From positions 5,704,001 through 5,768,000 of the forward strand of contig NZ_CP113529.1 in the NCBI RefSeq assembly GCF_026723865.1: a stretch of DNA of 64,000 nt, written 5' to 3'. Below are positions 8,970 through 19,781 of the stretch, piece by piece. The stretch's first letter is position 1. The number at the start of each line of letters is the position of its first letter. The stretch comes from Mycobacterium sp. Aquia_216. GTDB lineage: Bacteria > Actinomycetota > Actinomycetes > Mycobacteriales > Mycobacteriaceae. The notes under the pieces were generated by a model, which saw only the letters and a program-made list of their open reading frames with translations, did no database searches and was not told the origin of the DNA. The position numbers and the translations under genes are program-made.

Positions 8970-9314
8970 TCGGCCCACCCCACTGGGCAGGTCGTCTGCT
9001 CCGGCAACCCGTCATGGTCATCATGCCTTGCGCGCCATCACGATCGAGGTGGTGCATTCATGCGGATGGAACGCGAGCGGACGGCATCGCGGTCGGCAAA
9101 CTTGCCAACGTCACCGTTTTGGGTGCGAACCCCTACGTCGTCAGCCCCGCAACGGCTCAACCGAATTTCGGTGCGGGGCACTGTCTTCGAGGGTCGATGG
9201 CTTCCCATCGGGTGACCGGATCGTTACAAACTCAGCGAATTCTCAACAGATTCTATGCCGGCGCATCGCCTCGCTTAAAGGATCAGCAAAGGCGCCGGCC
9301 TCACAATAGATTTC
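8970..9314. other. 345-bp gap without a gene
   Basis: Only short frames lacking family motifs are seen. Part of it must serve as promoter for the YbjN gene, but no site can be named. Confidence 0.5.
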
Positions 9315-9785
9315 ATGACGACTGAAGCGTTGTCCGCAGACCTGATCGAACGTTACCTGTGCACTCGCGGCAGCCGGTATTTCCGGGGCCAGCACGACGG
9401 CGAATTCTTCTACGTCGCCAACACCCGTCCGCGACGGCTACATGTCCACCTCGGGATCTCTCGTTGGCACGGCGACGAGTTCACCATTCAAGTCACCCCC
9501 GGCTGTTTCTTTCCCGCCTCCGATAGCGCTGACTTGGCCGAGCTTGCCGACAGCTGGAATCAGCTCAACCGCGACGTCGTCGTGACTGTGCACCAATCCT
9601 CCGACCCACAGCGGGTCGGTGTTCTTGCGCGGAACTCCCGCAAGATCCGGGAGCCCATCGGCTTCGACGACTTCGCCATGTACGTCGACCACACCATTGC
9701 CGCGGCGATTGTGTTTTTCGCCAAGCTGGCCGCGGTCGCCGAGTGCCCGACGCCGGCGCAGCCGCTACTGCGGGACGCCGGCTGA
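9315..9785 (+). CDS. YbjN domain-containing protein
   Basis: A protein of 156 residues resembling the YbjN (type III secretion chaperone-like fold) proteins common in mycobacteria. Pattern elements are LIERYLCTRGSRYFRG near the start, then a beta-rich FYVANTRPRRLHVHLGI section and a LADSWNQLNRD helix. The family is usually assigned a stress or chaperone-like role, and no catalytic site is known. Its end overlaps a short minus-strand stub. Confidence 0.7.
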   Translation: MTTEALSADLIERYLCTRGSRYFRGQHDGEFFYVANTRPRRLHVHLGISRWHGDEFTIQVTPGCFFPASDSADLAELADSWNQLNRDVVVTVHQSSDPQRVGVLARNSRKIREPIGFDDFAMYVDHTIAAAIVFFAKLAAVAECPTPAQPLLRDAG

Positions 9786-9956
9786 GCGGTCAATTGTGTC
9801 CGACCCGGGCTCGCCGAACTCGGCGTGGATCGCGCGCCATGCGTCCGCATAGCCGCCGGGCGAATCCCGGTAGCCGCCACGGCGTTTGAGCAAGTGGCGC
9901 CCGATCGGAGAGCCGACCAGCCCGAAACCACCGGCAACCAGAACAACTTCGGTCAT
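9765..9956 (-). pseudogene. NAD-dependent epimerase/SDR-like stub with internal deletion
   Basis: A 63-residue frame begins MTEVVLVAGGFGLVGSPIGR, a near-canonical extended-SDR Rossmann start (GGxGxVG). It then jumps after about 23 residues to GGYRDSPGGYADAWRAIHAE, which looks like the tail of a sugar epimerase-type protein. The whole catalytic middle (SxnYxxxK) is absent. This fits a gene that lost most of its body by in-frame deletion. The assignment of the tail is tentative. Confidence 0.4.
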
Positions 9957-10100
9957 TTCGCCCGATGCGTGGGGGTCCACAGCAAACGGATATGATATTC
10001 TCCTAAACCGAGAGTACGCTATGCCATACGCCGTGCGCCCTGGGAGAACGGCCTCGCGCTGGCAACCACTGACGCCGAACACAACCGCGGGGGAATCGCG

Positions 10101-10907
10101 ATGGGCAACGCTGACACCGAGAATCAGGAAACCGCAAAATGGGATCCGGCGTTTACCGAACAGGTCAAGAACACAGTCGGCCCGCTGGTCAACCGGTGGT
10201 TTCGGGCCGAAGTGCGGAATCTGGACAACGTTCCCCCGGCCGGTGGGGCCTTGGTGGTGTCCAACCACTCCGGCGGTATCTTCACGCCCGACGTCCTGAT
10301 TTTCTCGTCAGCCTTCTACGACAAGTTCGGCTACGACCGGCCGGTGTACACCCTCGCCCACTACGGGGTATTCATGGGACCGCTGGACAGCTGGCTGCGT
10401 CGGGTGGGGGTCATCGAGGCCAGTCCCGAAAATGCTTCCACTGCACTGCATTCGGGCGCAGTCGTGCTGGTTTTCCCGGGCGGTGACTACGACTCCTACC
10501 GGCCCACGTTGAGCGCGAACACCATCGATTTCAACGGCCGCACCGGCTATGCGCGGGCCGCGCTCGAAGCCGGGGTGCCGATCGTGCCTGCCGTCTCGAT
10601 CGGTGGCCAAGAGACCCAGCTGTTCCTGACCCGCGGCAACTGGCTGGCTCGCAAACTGGGAATCACCAAAGCCCGCATGGACATTCTGCCGGTCAGCTTC
10701 GGCTTCCCGTTCGGGCTGAGCGTCATCTTCCCGCCGAACCTGCCGCTGCCGGCCAAGATCGTGACCGAGGTGCTCGAGCCGATCGACATCATCGCCCAGT
10801 TCGGCAAGGACCCGGACGTCGACGAGGTGGACGCCCACGTACGTTCGGTGATGGACGCCGCCCTCAAACGTCTGGCCCGCCAGCGACGGTTCCCCATTCT
10901 GGGCTGA
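10101..10907 (+). CDS. lysophospholipid/glycerol acyltransferase family protein (PlsC-like)
   Basis: A protein of 268 residues. The acyltransferase block I is VVSNHSGGIFTPD (His56, Asp64, longer spaced than the classical HX4D and typical of the DAGAT/tafazzin-like branch). Block III is VLVFPGGDYDS, and a later PIVPAVSIGG strand is conserved. It would transfer an acyl chain to a lysophospholipid or glycerolipid at the inner membrane. No strong transmembrane segment is evident. It is followed by a convergent SDR gene. Confidence 0.78.
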   Translation: MGNADTENQETAKWDPAFTEQVKNTVGPLVNRWFRAEVRNLDNVPPAGGALVVSNHSGGIFTPDVLIFSSAFYDKFGYDRPVYTLAHYGVFMGPLDSWLRRVGVIEASPENASTALHSGAVVLVFPGGDYDSYRPTLSANTIDFNGRTGYARAALEAGVPIVPAVSIGGQETQLFLTRGNWLARKLGITKARMDILPVSFGFPFGLSVIFPPNLPLPAKIVTEVLEPIDIIAQFGKDPDVDEVDAHVRSVMDAALKRLARQRRFPILG

Positions 10908-10927
10908 CCAATGATCGCCCGCAACGT

Positions 10928-11950
<1,023 letters not shown>

Positions 11951-12045
11951 TCACCCGGAACGAATTGCGGGCGCCGGCCCGTAGCAAACTCCGAACCACT
12001 ACGGCATAGTTGCTGTCAAGTCGCGTCGACGGGGCGAGGTGGCGT

Positions 12046-12990
12046 GTGAAACGACTCAATGGCATGGACGCCATGTTGCTCTACAGCGAGACGCCGAAAG
12101 CTGAACTCCTGCGCGCCGCCGCGAGAGACCATGTCCGGCAAATCGTCGAGCTGCCCGGGCTGGTCAAAGACGCTGCGGTGGGAGTGAGCCGGGTGCGGCG
12201 CCGCGCCAAAGAGCGCGGGGATAACCCGGATCTGGCCGACGCTTTCGACGCACCGTCGAGCTTCCTCAACCACGTGGTGTCCCCGCAGCGGCGGTTCGCC
12301 AGCGCGACCCTGCCCTTGGCCGAGGTCAAAGTGACGGCCAAGGCGCTGGACATCACCGTCAATGACATGGTGCTGGCCATAGCCACCGGCGGATTGCGCA
12401 CGCTGTTGTTGAGCTACGACGGCCGGGCCGGCCGCCCCATCATCGCGTCGGTGCCCACCGCCACCGACAAGCCCGATCGCGTCACCGGCAACGAGATCAG
12501 CGGCCTGATGATTTCGCTGCCGGTCCACGTCGCCGATCCCGCCGAACGGGCACGACTGGTTTCGCTCGCGACCCGGATCGCCAAAGAAGACCACGAAATC
12601 ATGGGCCCGGAACTCTACGGGCGGCTGATGGCCTATCTGCCGACGGCATTCGCCCCGACCGTGTTCCGCTGGCTGGGCCGCTACGACGTGCCGAACAAGC
12701 TGATGAACGTGGCGGTCTCCAGCGTGATAGGACCGCGCGAGCGCGGACATTTCGGCGGCGCCACCGTGACCGAGATCTACTCCACCGGGGTCCTCTCACC
12801 GGGCGCACCGGTCAATATCACCGTATGGAGTTACGCCGACGGGCTCGGGATCGCGGTGCTGACCGACGACCGGACGTTCAAAGACCCGCATGAAGCGACC
12901 GACGCGATGACCGACGCGTTCGCTGAACTACGCAGCGCCGCAGGCATTTCCGCGCGGAATTCAGGCGGCGAGAACGGCGTCCAGCGCTGA
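12046..12990 (+). CDS. wax ester synthase/DGAT family protein with catalytic segment deleted
   Basis: A protein of 314 residues starting at GTG 12046 with GAGGTGG upstream. Residues 1-17 ([17 protein letters not shown]) match the extreme N-terminus of mycobacterial WS/DGAT (Tgs) proteins. The chain then passes directly to [20 protein letters not shown] and the normal C-terminal half ([13 protein letters not shown] through [14 protein letters not shown]). Full-length members have about 450-470 residues. The missing ~150 include the catalytic HHxxxDG motif, so it is probably inactive as an acyltransferase. The frame is otherwise intact. Its 3' end overlaps purQ by 30 bases, convergently. Confidence 0.75.
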   Translation: MKRLNGMDAMLLYSETPKAELLRAAARDHVRQIVELPGLVKDAAVGVSRVRRRAKERGDNPDLADAFDAPSSFLNHVVSPQRRFASATLPLAEVKVTAKALDITVNDMVLAIATGGLRTLLLSYDGRAGRPIIASVPTATDKPDRVTGNEISGLMISLPVHVADPAERARLVSLATRIAKEDHEIMGPELYGRLMAYLPTAFAPTVFRWLGRYDVPNKLMNVAVSSVIGPRERGHFGGATVTEIYSTGVLSPGAPVNITVWSYADGLGIAVLTDDRTFKDPHEATDAMTDAFAELRSAAGISARNSGGENGVQR

Positions 12991-13635
12991 ATAGAACAAG
13001 CCCAACCCGTCGTCGGAGGGGCCCGTCAACGCTTCGATCGCGTGCTCGGGGTGTGGCATCAGCCCGACGACGCGGCCGTTGGCCGAGCTGATACCCGCGA
13101 TGCCGCGCAGCGAGCCGTTGACGTTGTCGTGGTATCGAAACACCACGCGCCCCTCGCCCTCGAGTTCGTCGAGCACATTCTCCGGCGCCACATAGCGGCC
13201 CTCGCCCGACTTCAGTGGAACCAGCAGGTCGGCGTCGGGCTCGAAGCGCGACGTCCACGCCGTCGAGTTCGACGCCACCCGAAGCCACACGTCGCGGCAG
13301 ATGAAGTGCAGACCCGCGTTCCGGGTTAGAACGCCGGGCAGCAGCCTGGTCTCGCAGAGCACCTGAAAACCGTTGCAAATCCCCAACACCGGCATGCCGC
13401 GACCCGCCGCGTACACCACCTCGGACATCACGGGGGCGAATCGGGCGATCGCGCCGGCGCGCAGATAGTCGCCGTAGGAGAACCCGCCCGGCACCACGAC
13501 CGCGTCGACCGCCTTGAGGTCGGCGTCGGCGTGCCACAGGCTCACCGCCTCCGCGCCGACGCGGCGCACCGCGCGGGCAGCGTCCACGTCGTCAAGAGTC
13601 CCGGGAAAGGTGATCACGCCGATCCGCGCAGTCAC
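12961..13635 (-). CDS. purQ: phosphoribosylformylglycinamidine synthase subunit PurQ
   Basis: A protein of 224 residues; the class I glutamine amidotransferase subunit of FGAM synthase. It supplies ammonia for FGAR to FGAM conversion in de novo purine synthesis, in complex with PurS and PurL. The nucleophile is in GICNGFQ (Cys87), and the His195/Glu197 pair is in MPHPEHA. It overlaps purS by 4 bases (ATGA), so the two subunits are coupled. The order matches Rv0788 and purS in M. tuberculosis. Confidence 0.97.
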   Translation of the reverse strand: MTARIGVITFPGTLDDVDAARAVRRVGAEAVSLWHADADLKAVDAVVVPGGFSYGDYLRAGAIARFAPVMSEVVYAAGRGMPVLGICNGFQVLCETRLLPGVLTRNAGLHFICRDVWLRVASNSTAWTSRFEPDADLLVPLKSGEGRYVAPENVLDELEGEGRVVFRYHDNVNGSLRGIAGISSANGRVVGLMPHPEHAIEALTGPSDDGLGLFYSALDAVLAA

Positions 13636-13871
13636 AGCACTTCCCGGCTGATCGTCCAGTCTTCGATCACGGTGTTGGCCAACAGCGATTCGGCGATCTC
13701 GGCAAGCACGGAATCGTCGACGCTGTCGTCGACTTCGAGCTCAAACCTCTTGCCCTGGCGGACATCTGAGATTCCGGGATGTCCGAGTCGGCCCAGTGCG
13801 CCGACAATCGCCTGACCCTGCGGGTCGAGAATCTCCGCTTTGGGCATCACGTTAACGATCACCCGCGCCAC
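13632..13871 (-). CDS. purS: phosphoribosylformylglycinamidine synthase subunit PurS
   Basis: A protein of 79 residues, the usual size of PurS. It begins [20 protein letters not shown] and ends in the [11 protein letters not shown] strand. It bridges PurQ and PurL in the FGAM synthase complex and helps shuttle ammonia. Immediately upstream of, and overlapping, purQ. Confidence 0.95.
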   Translation of the reverse strand: MARVIVNVMPKAEILDPQGQAIVGALGRLGHPGISDVRQGKRFELEVDDSVDDSVLAEIAESLLANTVIEDWTISREVL

Positions 13872-13935
13872 TGGCGTTCCTCCTGTCGCATTTCGATCGG
13901 CGCCAACTCTACCGGCGGCCGGTGCCCAGCGCGGC

Positions 13936-14613
13936 TCACGGGCAGGAGGCGATATAGGCCTCGCACAGCGGCGCCGTCATCGAATCCAGCACTTGGTTGT
14001 CTGCCATCGAGGGCCAGGGCACCTGAGGCGGCGCCGAAGACCACAGCGTCAGCTCGCTGATCGTGCTGCTCGCGACGTGTGCGACCAGGTAGATGTGCAT
14101 GATCACCGGCCCGCTGATCACCCCGGCCAACCGGTTCGGTTCGTCAGTGGTAATCGACGGCGATTGCAGCGGCGCACCCAGCTGGCAACCCCGCAGCACC
14201 GCGACGGCATTGCCGAACACCGATGAGGCGATCGCCCCGCCGCGGGCCGTGTCGCCGCGCCAGTGCAGGATCTGGGCCTGCAGCTGCCATTGGCCGTCCG
14301 GGTGGACCACCGTCGCGCGAGCCGCCACCGCCGAAGCGCGTGGATCCTGCGCCAGCGGTTGCGCGCCGCACAACTCCTCGAACCGGAAGCGCGGCCCCGC
14401 CCCGGCCCCCGTGACTTGCCCGGCCGAACCTGCCAGCGCCGGCCAGTTGTACGTCGTGTTCAGCGGCACGGCGCGCTGCTGCATCCAGGCGGTGGCGGGG
14501 ATCTGGTCGCAGACAGGCGGACAGGTCTCCGGTTCGGCGGGTGCGGGAACCACGAAGACAAGAGCGGCGACCAGGCCACCGGCGACCAGTATCGTCGCGA
14601 CAACTACCCGCAC
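13936..14613 (-). CDS. secreted or membrane-anchored protein, Rv0787-like position
   Basis: A protein of about 225 residues with an N-terminal hydrophobic segment (VVVATILVAGGLVAALVFVV), then a Cys-containing exported domain (CPPVCDQIPATAW, CGAQP, RGCQLG, CEAYIASCP). The five or six spaced Cys suggest disulfides outside the membrane. GTG 14613 is preferred because GGGGGTGG lies upstream; ATG 14637 is possible. It sits just before purS and likely shares its transcript. No enzymatic motif is seen. The function is unknown. Confidence 0.65.
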   Translation of the reverse strand: MRVVVATILVAGGLVAALVFVVPAPAEPETCPPVCDQIPATAWMQQRAVPLNTTYNWPALAGSAGQVTGAGAGPRFRFEELCGAQPLAQDPRASAVAARATVVHPDGQWQLQAQILHWRGDTARGGAIASSVFGNAVAVLRGCQLGAPLQSPSITTDEPNRLAGVISGPVIMHIYLVAHVASSTISELTLWSSAPPQVPWPSMADNQVLDSMTAPLCEAYIASCP

Positions 14614-14645
14614 ACGACCACCCCCGTCAGGGCACAATCGTAGGC

Positions 14646-15284
14646 ATGCAACTGACGCATTTCGGCCATTCCTGCCTACTTGCCGAGTTCGATAACACTA
14701 GCGTGCTCTTTGATCCCGGTACCTTCGCGCATGGTTTCGAAGGAATCACCGGGCTGACCGCCATCCTGATCACCCACCAGCACCCAGATCATGTCGACCC
14801 GGCGCGACTGCCCGCGCTGATCGAGGCCAACCCCGATGCCGCGCTCTACACCGACTCACAAACCGCGGCACAGCTCGACGCACCCTTCCAGACGGTTCAC
14901 GCCGGCGACGAGCTGACGATCGGTGAACTGACGATTCGGGCGCTCGGCGGGAAGCACGCGGTAATTCACCCGGAAATCCCTGTGATAGAGAACCTTTCGT
15001 ATCTGGTGGGCGACGGCGAGCACCGCGCCCGGTTGATGCACCCCGGTGACGCGTTGTTCGTGCCCGACGAGCCGGTGGATGTATTGGCGACGCCGGCGGC
15101 GGCGCCGTGGATGAGGATCTCCGAGGCCGTCGACTACCTGCGCGCGGTGTCCCCGGCACGGGCGGTACCCATCCACCAAGGCGTCGTCGCACCCGAGGCG
15201 AGGGGTATCTACTACGGCCGGCTCACCGAGATGACCAGTACGGACTTCCAGGTATTGCCCGAGGAAAGCGCCGTCACCTTCTAG
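14646..15284 (+). CDS. metallo-beta-lactamase fold hydrolase (UlaG-like), Rv0786c-like
   Basis: A protein of 212 residues beginning MQLTHFGHSCLLAEF. The metal motif is THQHPDHVD, with further ligands in the GGKHAVIH and MHPGDALF stretches. This is the short UlaG/YtkL-type branch of the superfamily. It is transcribed away from the purQS group, starting 32 bases from the divergent exported-protein start, so the two share a compact promoter region. The substrate is unknown. Confidence 0.8.
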   Translation: MQLTHFGHSCLLAEFDNTSVLFDPGTFAHGFEGITGLTAILITHQHPDHVDPARLPALIEANPDAALYTDSQTAAQLDAPFQTVHAGDELTIGELTIRALGGKHAVIHPEIPVIENLSYLVGDGEHRARLMHPGDALFVPDEPVDVLATPAAAPWMRISEAVDYLRAVSPARAVPIHQGVVAPEARGIYYGRLTEMTSTDFQVLPEESAVTF

Positions 15285-15299
15285 GGCGTACCACCCGCA

Positions 15300-16973
15300 C
15301 TAGGTGATGTCGCCGGCGGCGCCGCGACCGGCGGCCCGGCCGGAGAAAATGCATCCGCCCAGGAACGTGCCCTCCAAGGCCCGGTAACCGTGCATGCCGC
15401 CACCGCCGAACCCGGCCACTTCGCCGGCAGCATACAGTCCGGTAAGCGGGGTGCCGCCGTCCTTGAGAACCCGCCCATCCAAGTCAGTCTCGATGCCGCC
15501 CAACGTCTTTCGGGTTAGAATGTGCAGTTTGACCGCGATCAACGGTCCGGCCTTCGGATCGGTCAGCCGGTGCGGCGGCACCACCCGACCCAGCCGGTCA
15601 CCGAGATATCCGCGGGCGCCGCGGATCGCGGTGATCTGGCCGTCTTTGCTGAACTTGTTGACCACCTCGCGATCGCGGGCGGTGACCTCGGACTCCACCG
15701 TCGCGTAGTCCAGCGGGACCACATCGGGTAGCTTGTTCATCCCGGTTATCAACTCGCGCAACGAATCTGCGCTGACGAAGTCCACGCCGCGATCGATGAA
15801 TGCCCGGACGGGTCCGGGCGGGCCGGAGCTGGCCCGGTTACGCAGCAGCTCGCGGACGCTCTGACCGGTCAGGTCGGGGTTCTGCTCCTGCCCAGAAAGG
15901 GCGAATTCCTTCTCAATGATCTTGGTGTTCAAGATAAACCAGGTGTAGTCGTACCCGGATTTAGTGATGTATTCCAACGTGCCGAGCGTGTCGAACCCGG
16001 GATACAGCGGAACCGGCAACCGGTTCCCGGCCGCGTCCAGCCATAGCGACGACGGGCCTGGGATGATCCGGATACCGTGCAGCGGCCAGATCGGGTCGTA
16101 GTTGGTGATGCCCTCGGTGTAATGCCACATCCGATCGGGATTGATCACGCGGGCCCCGGCCTGCGCGGAGATGCCGATCATCCTGCCGTCCACGTGGGCC
16201 GGCACCCCGCTCAGCATCTGCTCGGGCACCCGGCCCATCCGCTGTGGCCAGTTCTTGCGGACCAGATCGTGGTTGCCGCCGATCCCACCGCTGGTCACGA
16301 TGACTGCGGATGCACGAAATTCGAATGCCCCCACGGCCTTTCGCGAGGAAGGCACACCTCGCGCTACGGTCGACGGCTCCAGTACGGTGCCCCGAACGCC
16401 GGTAACCGCGCCGCCTGCCCCGCCCTCCAGGATCAACTCATCGACTTGGTGACGATGGGCGAAGCGAACACTCGACCGATCCAGCAGCTGACGCGCGAAG
16501 ATGTCGACCAGGGCGGGACCGGTGCCCCAGGTGATGTGGAACCGGGGAACCGAGTTGCCGTGCCCCTGCGCGTTGTATCCGCCGCGTTCGGCCCAGCCCA
16601 CCAACGGAAAGATTTTCAGACCCCGCTCGCGCAGCCAGCTGCGCTTCTCGCCGGCCGCAAAATCCACATAGGCGTGCGCCCACTTCCGCGGCCAGTAGTC
16701 CTCTTCGCGATCGAAAGCAGCCGTGCCCAACCAGTCCTGTAACGCCAGTTCGTGGCTGTCCCGGATACCCAGACGACGCTGCTCGGGGCTGTCGACGAAG
16801 AACAGACCGCCGAACGACCAGAAGGCCTGACCACCGACGTTGGCGCTGTTCTCCTGATCGAGAATGAGCACCCGCAGCCCGCGGTCCACCAATTCACAGG
16901 CGGCCACCAGACCGGACAGTCCCGCCCCGACAATAATCGCGTCAGCGGCGAAGCCCGCCGAAGAATCGCTCAT
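15300..16973 (-). CDS. FAD-binding dehydrogenase (fumarate reductase/ketosteroid dehydrogenase-like), Rv0785-like
   Basis: A protein of 557 residues. The FAD motif is DAIIVGAGLSGLVAACEL near residue 12, then an ILDQEN acidic strand. A C-terminal flavin-contacting YAAGEVAGFGGGGMHGYRA is typical of the FrdA/KstD superfamily. It probably oxidises or reduces an activated C-C bond; nothing fixes the substrate. ATG 16973 is taken; the open frame continues to a TTG at 17000. Neither has a clear Shine-Dalgarno. The gene order equals Rv0785. Confidence 0.8.
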   Translation of the reverse strand: MSDSSAGFAADAIIVGAGLSGLVAACELVDRGLRVLILDQENSANVGGQAFWSFGGLFFVDSPEQRRLGIRDSHELALQDWLGTAAFDREEDYWPRKWAHAYVDFAAGEKRSWLRERGLKIFPLVGWAERGGYNAQGHGNSVPRFHITWGTGPALVDIFARQLLDRSSVRFAHRHQVDELILEGGAGGAVTGVRGTVLEPSTVARGVPSSRKAVGAFEFRASAVIVTSGGIGGNHDLVRKNWPQRMGRVPEQMLSGVPAHVDGRMIGISAQAGARVINPDRMWHYTEGITNYDPIWPLHGIRIIPGPSSLWLDAAGNRLPVPLYPGFDTLGTLEYITKSGYDYTWFILNTKIIEKEFALSGQEQNPDLTGQSVRELLRNRASSGPPGPVRAFIDRGVDFVSADSLRELITGMNKLPDVVPLDYATVESEVTARDREVVNKFSKDGQITAIRGARGYLGDRLGRVVPPHRLTDPKAGPLIAVKLHILTRKTLGGIETDLDGRVLKDGGTPLTGLYAAGEVAGFGGGGMHGYRALEGTFLGGCIFSGRAAGRGAAGDIT

Positions 16974-17021
16974 GTCGGACCAGGGTAGTGCCCGGACCAA
17001 GCGATTAATCAGATGGCTTGG

Positions 17022-17726
17022 TCAGGCCGCGTCCAGAATGGCTCTGTCGGGTCGCCACCGGTAGACCGTTGGCGTGCACCCGTGCATCGAGGCGAGGTCG
17101 ACGGCATCCAGCATCGTCTGCAACGGCCCCGGCTTACGCAACTGGCGAGCCGCGACCGCCACCCGCACGATCCCACCGCGACGAGCGATCCGTTCGGAGG
17201 ACAGCACCACCATGCGGCACCACCACGGTTCGGTAAGGAATCCCTCGCCGATGCCGAGTACCCGGCTGCGAACGGTGGTGTGACGGACCAGGTCGGTAAT
17301 CCCGTGCAAATCAGCTAGCAGTCGAAATCCGTTGCCGGGCAAGGCCTTAACGACGCCTGGCGAGACGGTCCAACCCGGTGCGGCGAAGAGCCGGGTGCGC
17401 AGCCCGAGATGTTCGAGCACCCGGTCGGCGGCCATCAGCCGAAGGTTGGCCTCGTGGGCCCGCAGGATGGCGAACTCGCCACGCCGCTTCTTGGTGGCAG
17501 CGTCGTCGTAGCCGTGCAGCACGATGGCGTCGCCGCCGGCGCGCCGGGCAGTCAGCCACTCGACCGTGCGTGGATCGTGGTCAAGCCGGTAGTCGCCGGA
17601 CAGACGCGGAGCCACCAGCAACGAAACCGGCACCTTGCGGGAATCCATTTGCGCGCAGAACGCCTCGACGTCGTCCAGGGTGCGCTCGCCTATCCCTGAG
17701 ACGGAGACGATCAGTTTTCCAGACAC
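17022..17726 (-). CDS. DUF2334 / polysaccharide deacetylase-like protein, Rv0784-like
   Basis: A protein of about 234 residues beginning at GTG 17726 (VSGKLIVSVSGI); ATG 17792 gives a longer form. Features are PVSLLVAPRLSGDYRLD, IVLHGYDD, RLFAAPGW and the EFAILRAHEA helix. These fit the NodB/DUF2334 barrel, with VLHGYD in the place of the usual HGHTH metal site. It may be a divergent carbohydrate esterase. It lies upstream of the FAD dehydrogenase on the same strand, 48 bases away. Confidence 0.6.
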   Translation of the reverse strand: MSGKLIVSVSGIGERTLDDVEAFCAQMDSRKVPVSLLVAPRLSGDYRLDHDPRTVEWLTARRAGGDAIVLHGYDDAATKKRRGEFAILRAHEANLRLMAADRVLEHLGLRTRLFAAPGWTVSPGVVKALPGNGFRLLADLHGITDLVRHTTVRSRVLGIGEGFLTEPWWCRMVVLSSERIARRGGIVRVAVAARQLRKPGPLQTMLDAVDLASMHGCTPTVYRWRPDRAILDAA

Positions 17727-17959
17727 AACCGCATTTTGACGAGCGCAGGTTTCGGGATGGTGAAGGACACGCAGACGCCAGGCATATATCAACGCGTACG
17801 CCAGATGTCACTCTCCGCTCCGATGCGGCGTTCGCGCAACGGAGTTGGGCCACTTGCCGGACCGTGGTGCGGGCTCGGCGCACCGCCGGGAGGACGGCCG
17901 TGCCGCCACGCCCTGGGTGGGACACGCCAACCAGCGTCTGGATGCGAAATCGGTTCGAT

Positions 17960-19579
17960 ATGCTAAGCAACGCCATGGAGAAGGCCCGTTCCGCAGCGGG
18001 CGACGCCCCGCTGCCCAGCACCGCCGCCGGGCTGTCGAGTGCCGAGGAACGTGTTTACCCCGACAAACTGGATGCCCCGCTGTTGCGGATTTCCGGCGTG
18101 TGTCTGCTGGCCACGATCATGGCGATCCTGGATGTCACCGTCGTCACGGTCGCGCAACGCACCTTCATCTCCGAATTCGGGTCCACCCAGGCCATCGTCG
18201 CGTGGACAATGACCGGCTACACCCTCGGATTAGCGACCGTGATCCCCCTGACCGGTTGGGCAGCCGACCGGTTCGGCACCAAACGGCTCTTCATGGGCTC
18301 GGTAGTGGCGTTCGTACTGGGTTCGTTGCTATGCGCGTTGGCGTCAACGATCTTGCAGCTCATCGTATTTCGCGTAGTGCAGGGCATCAGCGGCGGCATG
18401 TTGATGCCGCTGGGATTCATGATCATGACGCGCGAAGCGGGCCCCGGACGCCTCGGTCGGCTGATGTCTATTCTGAGCATCCCGATGCTGCTTGCCCCGA
18501 TCGCCGGGCCAATCCTGGGCGGTTGGCTGATCGACACATCCAGTTGGAAGTGGATCTTCCTGATCAACTTGCCGATCGGGTTGGTCACCTTCGTCCTCGC
18601 GGGGATCGTGTTCCCGCGAGATCACCCCGCGCGGTCGGAAACGTTCGACGTGGTTGGCGGGCTGCTGCTCTCGCCCGGGTTGGCGACGTTTTTGTTCGCG
18701 GTGTCCTCGATCCCGCGTTGCGGAACGATCGCCGATCGTCGCGTCTTGATACCCGCGGCCGTCGGCCTGGCCTTGATCGCGGCGTTCGTCGTGCACGCGT
18801 TGCGCCGCGCCGATCACCCGCTCATCGACCTGCATTTGTTTCAGAACCCGGTTCTCACCCGGGCCAATGTGACGATGCTGCTGTTCGCCGGCGCCTTCTT
18901 CGGCGCCGGCCTGCTGCTGCCCAGTTATTTCCAGCAGGTGCTGCACCAGACGCCGATGCAAGCCGGGGTGCACCTGATCCCGCAGGGACTCGGCGCCATG
19001 CTCACCATGCGACTGGCGGGTCCGCTCGTGGACAGACAGGGACCGGGCAAGTTCGTGCTGGGCGGTATCGCACTGATCATCGCCGGCCTGGGCACGTTCG
19101 CGTTCGGTGTCGCCAGGCACGCCGAGTATCTGCCCACGCTGCTGATCGCGCTGGCGGTCATGGGCCTGGGGATGGGCTGCACGATGATGCCGCTCTCGGT
19201 GGCATCGGTGCAGGCGTTGGCACCGCACCAGATTGCCCGCGGCACCACGCTGATGAGCGTCAGCCATCAGGTGGGCGGCTCGATGGGAACCGCGCTGATG
19301 GCGATGATCCTGACCGACCAATTCGACCGGAGCCAAGACATCGCCGCGGCGAACAAACTTGCCGCGTTACAGCAGCAGGCCGCAATCAGCGGCGTTCCGG
19401 TTGATCCGTCACAAATACCACACCAGTCACTCGCCCCCGATTTTTCCGCTAATCTGCTGCACGACCTTTCGCACGCCTATACATCTGTATTCGTGGTCGC
19501 AGCGGTATTGGTGGCATTTACGATCATCCCGGCGTCATTTCTGCCGAAAAGACCCGCCAGCCAAACAGCCGCCGAATAA
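17960..19579 (+). CDS. emrB: EmrB/QacA-type MFS exporter (copy 1)
   Basis: A protein of about 539 residues in the 14-transmembrane DHA2 family. The motif A-like loop is GWAADRFGTKRLF after the second helix, motif C is GPILGGWLID in helix 5, and the polar loop reads WKWIFLINLPIG. It is a proton-driven drug or metabolite exporter of the inner membrane. Starts at 17942, 17960 and 17975 are all possible without a clear ribosome site. It is duplicated in tandem by the next gene; M. tuberculosis has one copy here (Rv0783c). Confidence 0.88.
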   Translation: MLSNAMEKARSAAGDAPLPSTAAGLSSAEERVYPDKLDAPLLRISGVCLLATIMAILDVTVVTVAQRTFISEFGSTQAIVAWTMTGYTLGLATVIPLTGWAADRFGTKRLFMGSVVAFVLGSLLCALASTILQLIVFRVVQGISGGMLMPLGFMIMTREAGPGRLGRLMSILSIPMLLAPIAGPILGGWLIDTSSWKWIFLINLPIGLVTFVLAGIVFPRDHPARSETFDVVGGLLLSPGLATFLFAVSSIPRCGTIADRRVLIPAAVGLALIAAFVVHALRRADHPLIDLHLFQNPVLTRANVTMLLFAGAFFGAGLLLPSYFQQVLHQTPMQAGVHLIPQGLGAMLTMRLAGPLVDRQGPGKFVLGGIALIIAGLGTFAFGVARHAEYLPTLLIALAVMGLGMGCTMMPLSVASVQALAPHQIARGTTLMSVSHQVGGSMGTALMAMILTDQFDRSQDIAAANKLAALQQQAAISGVPVDPSQIPHQSLAPDFSANLLHDLSHAYTSVFVVAAVLVAFTIIPASFLPKRPASQTAAE

Positions 19580-19781
19580 TCATTTGAGCAGCGCCGATGC
19601 CGGCTGCACGCGGTTTCGTAGAAATGATCTTGCGCGTTGATTCGGCACGCGTAGATTTCCCGTTCGCAGGTGTCTAGAAAATGACGGCTACGCAAGTGGC
19701 AAGGACATATTGCAGCCGCTCAGGCTCCCCTTACAGCTCGTGAATACCGGCAAAGCGACCAAATCGCGCAACCGTCTCGAT

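Noticed and set aside
18344..19336. 330-codon minus-strand frame within emrB copy 1 (and a similar 348-codon one in copy 2)
   Set aside because: His/Gln/Arg-rich antisense of transmembrane codons, present in both paralogues only because the coding strand is duplicated.
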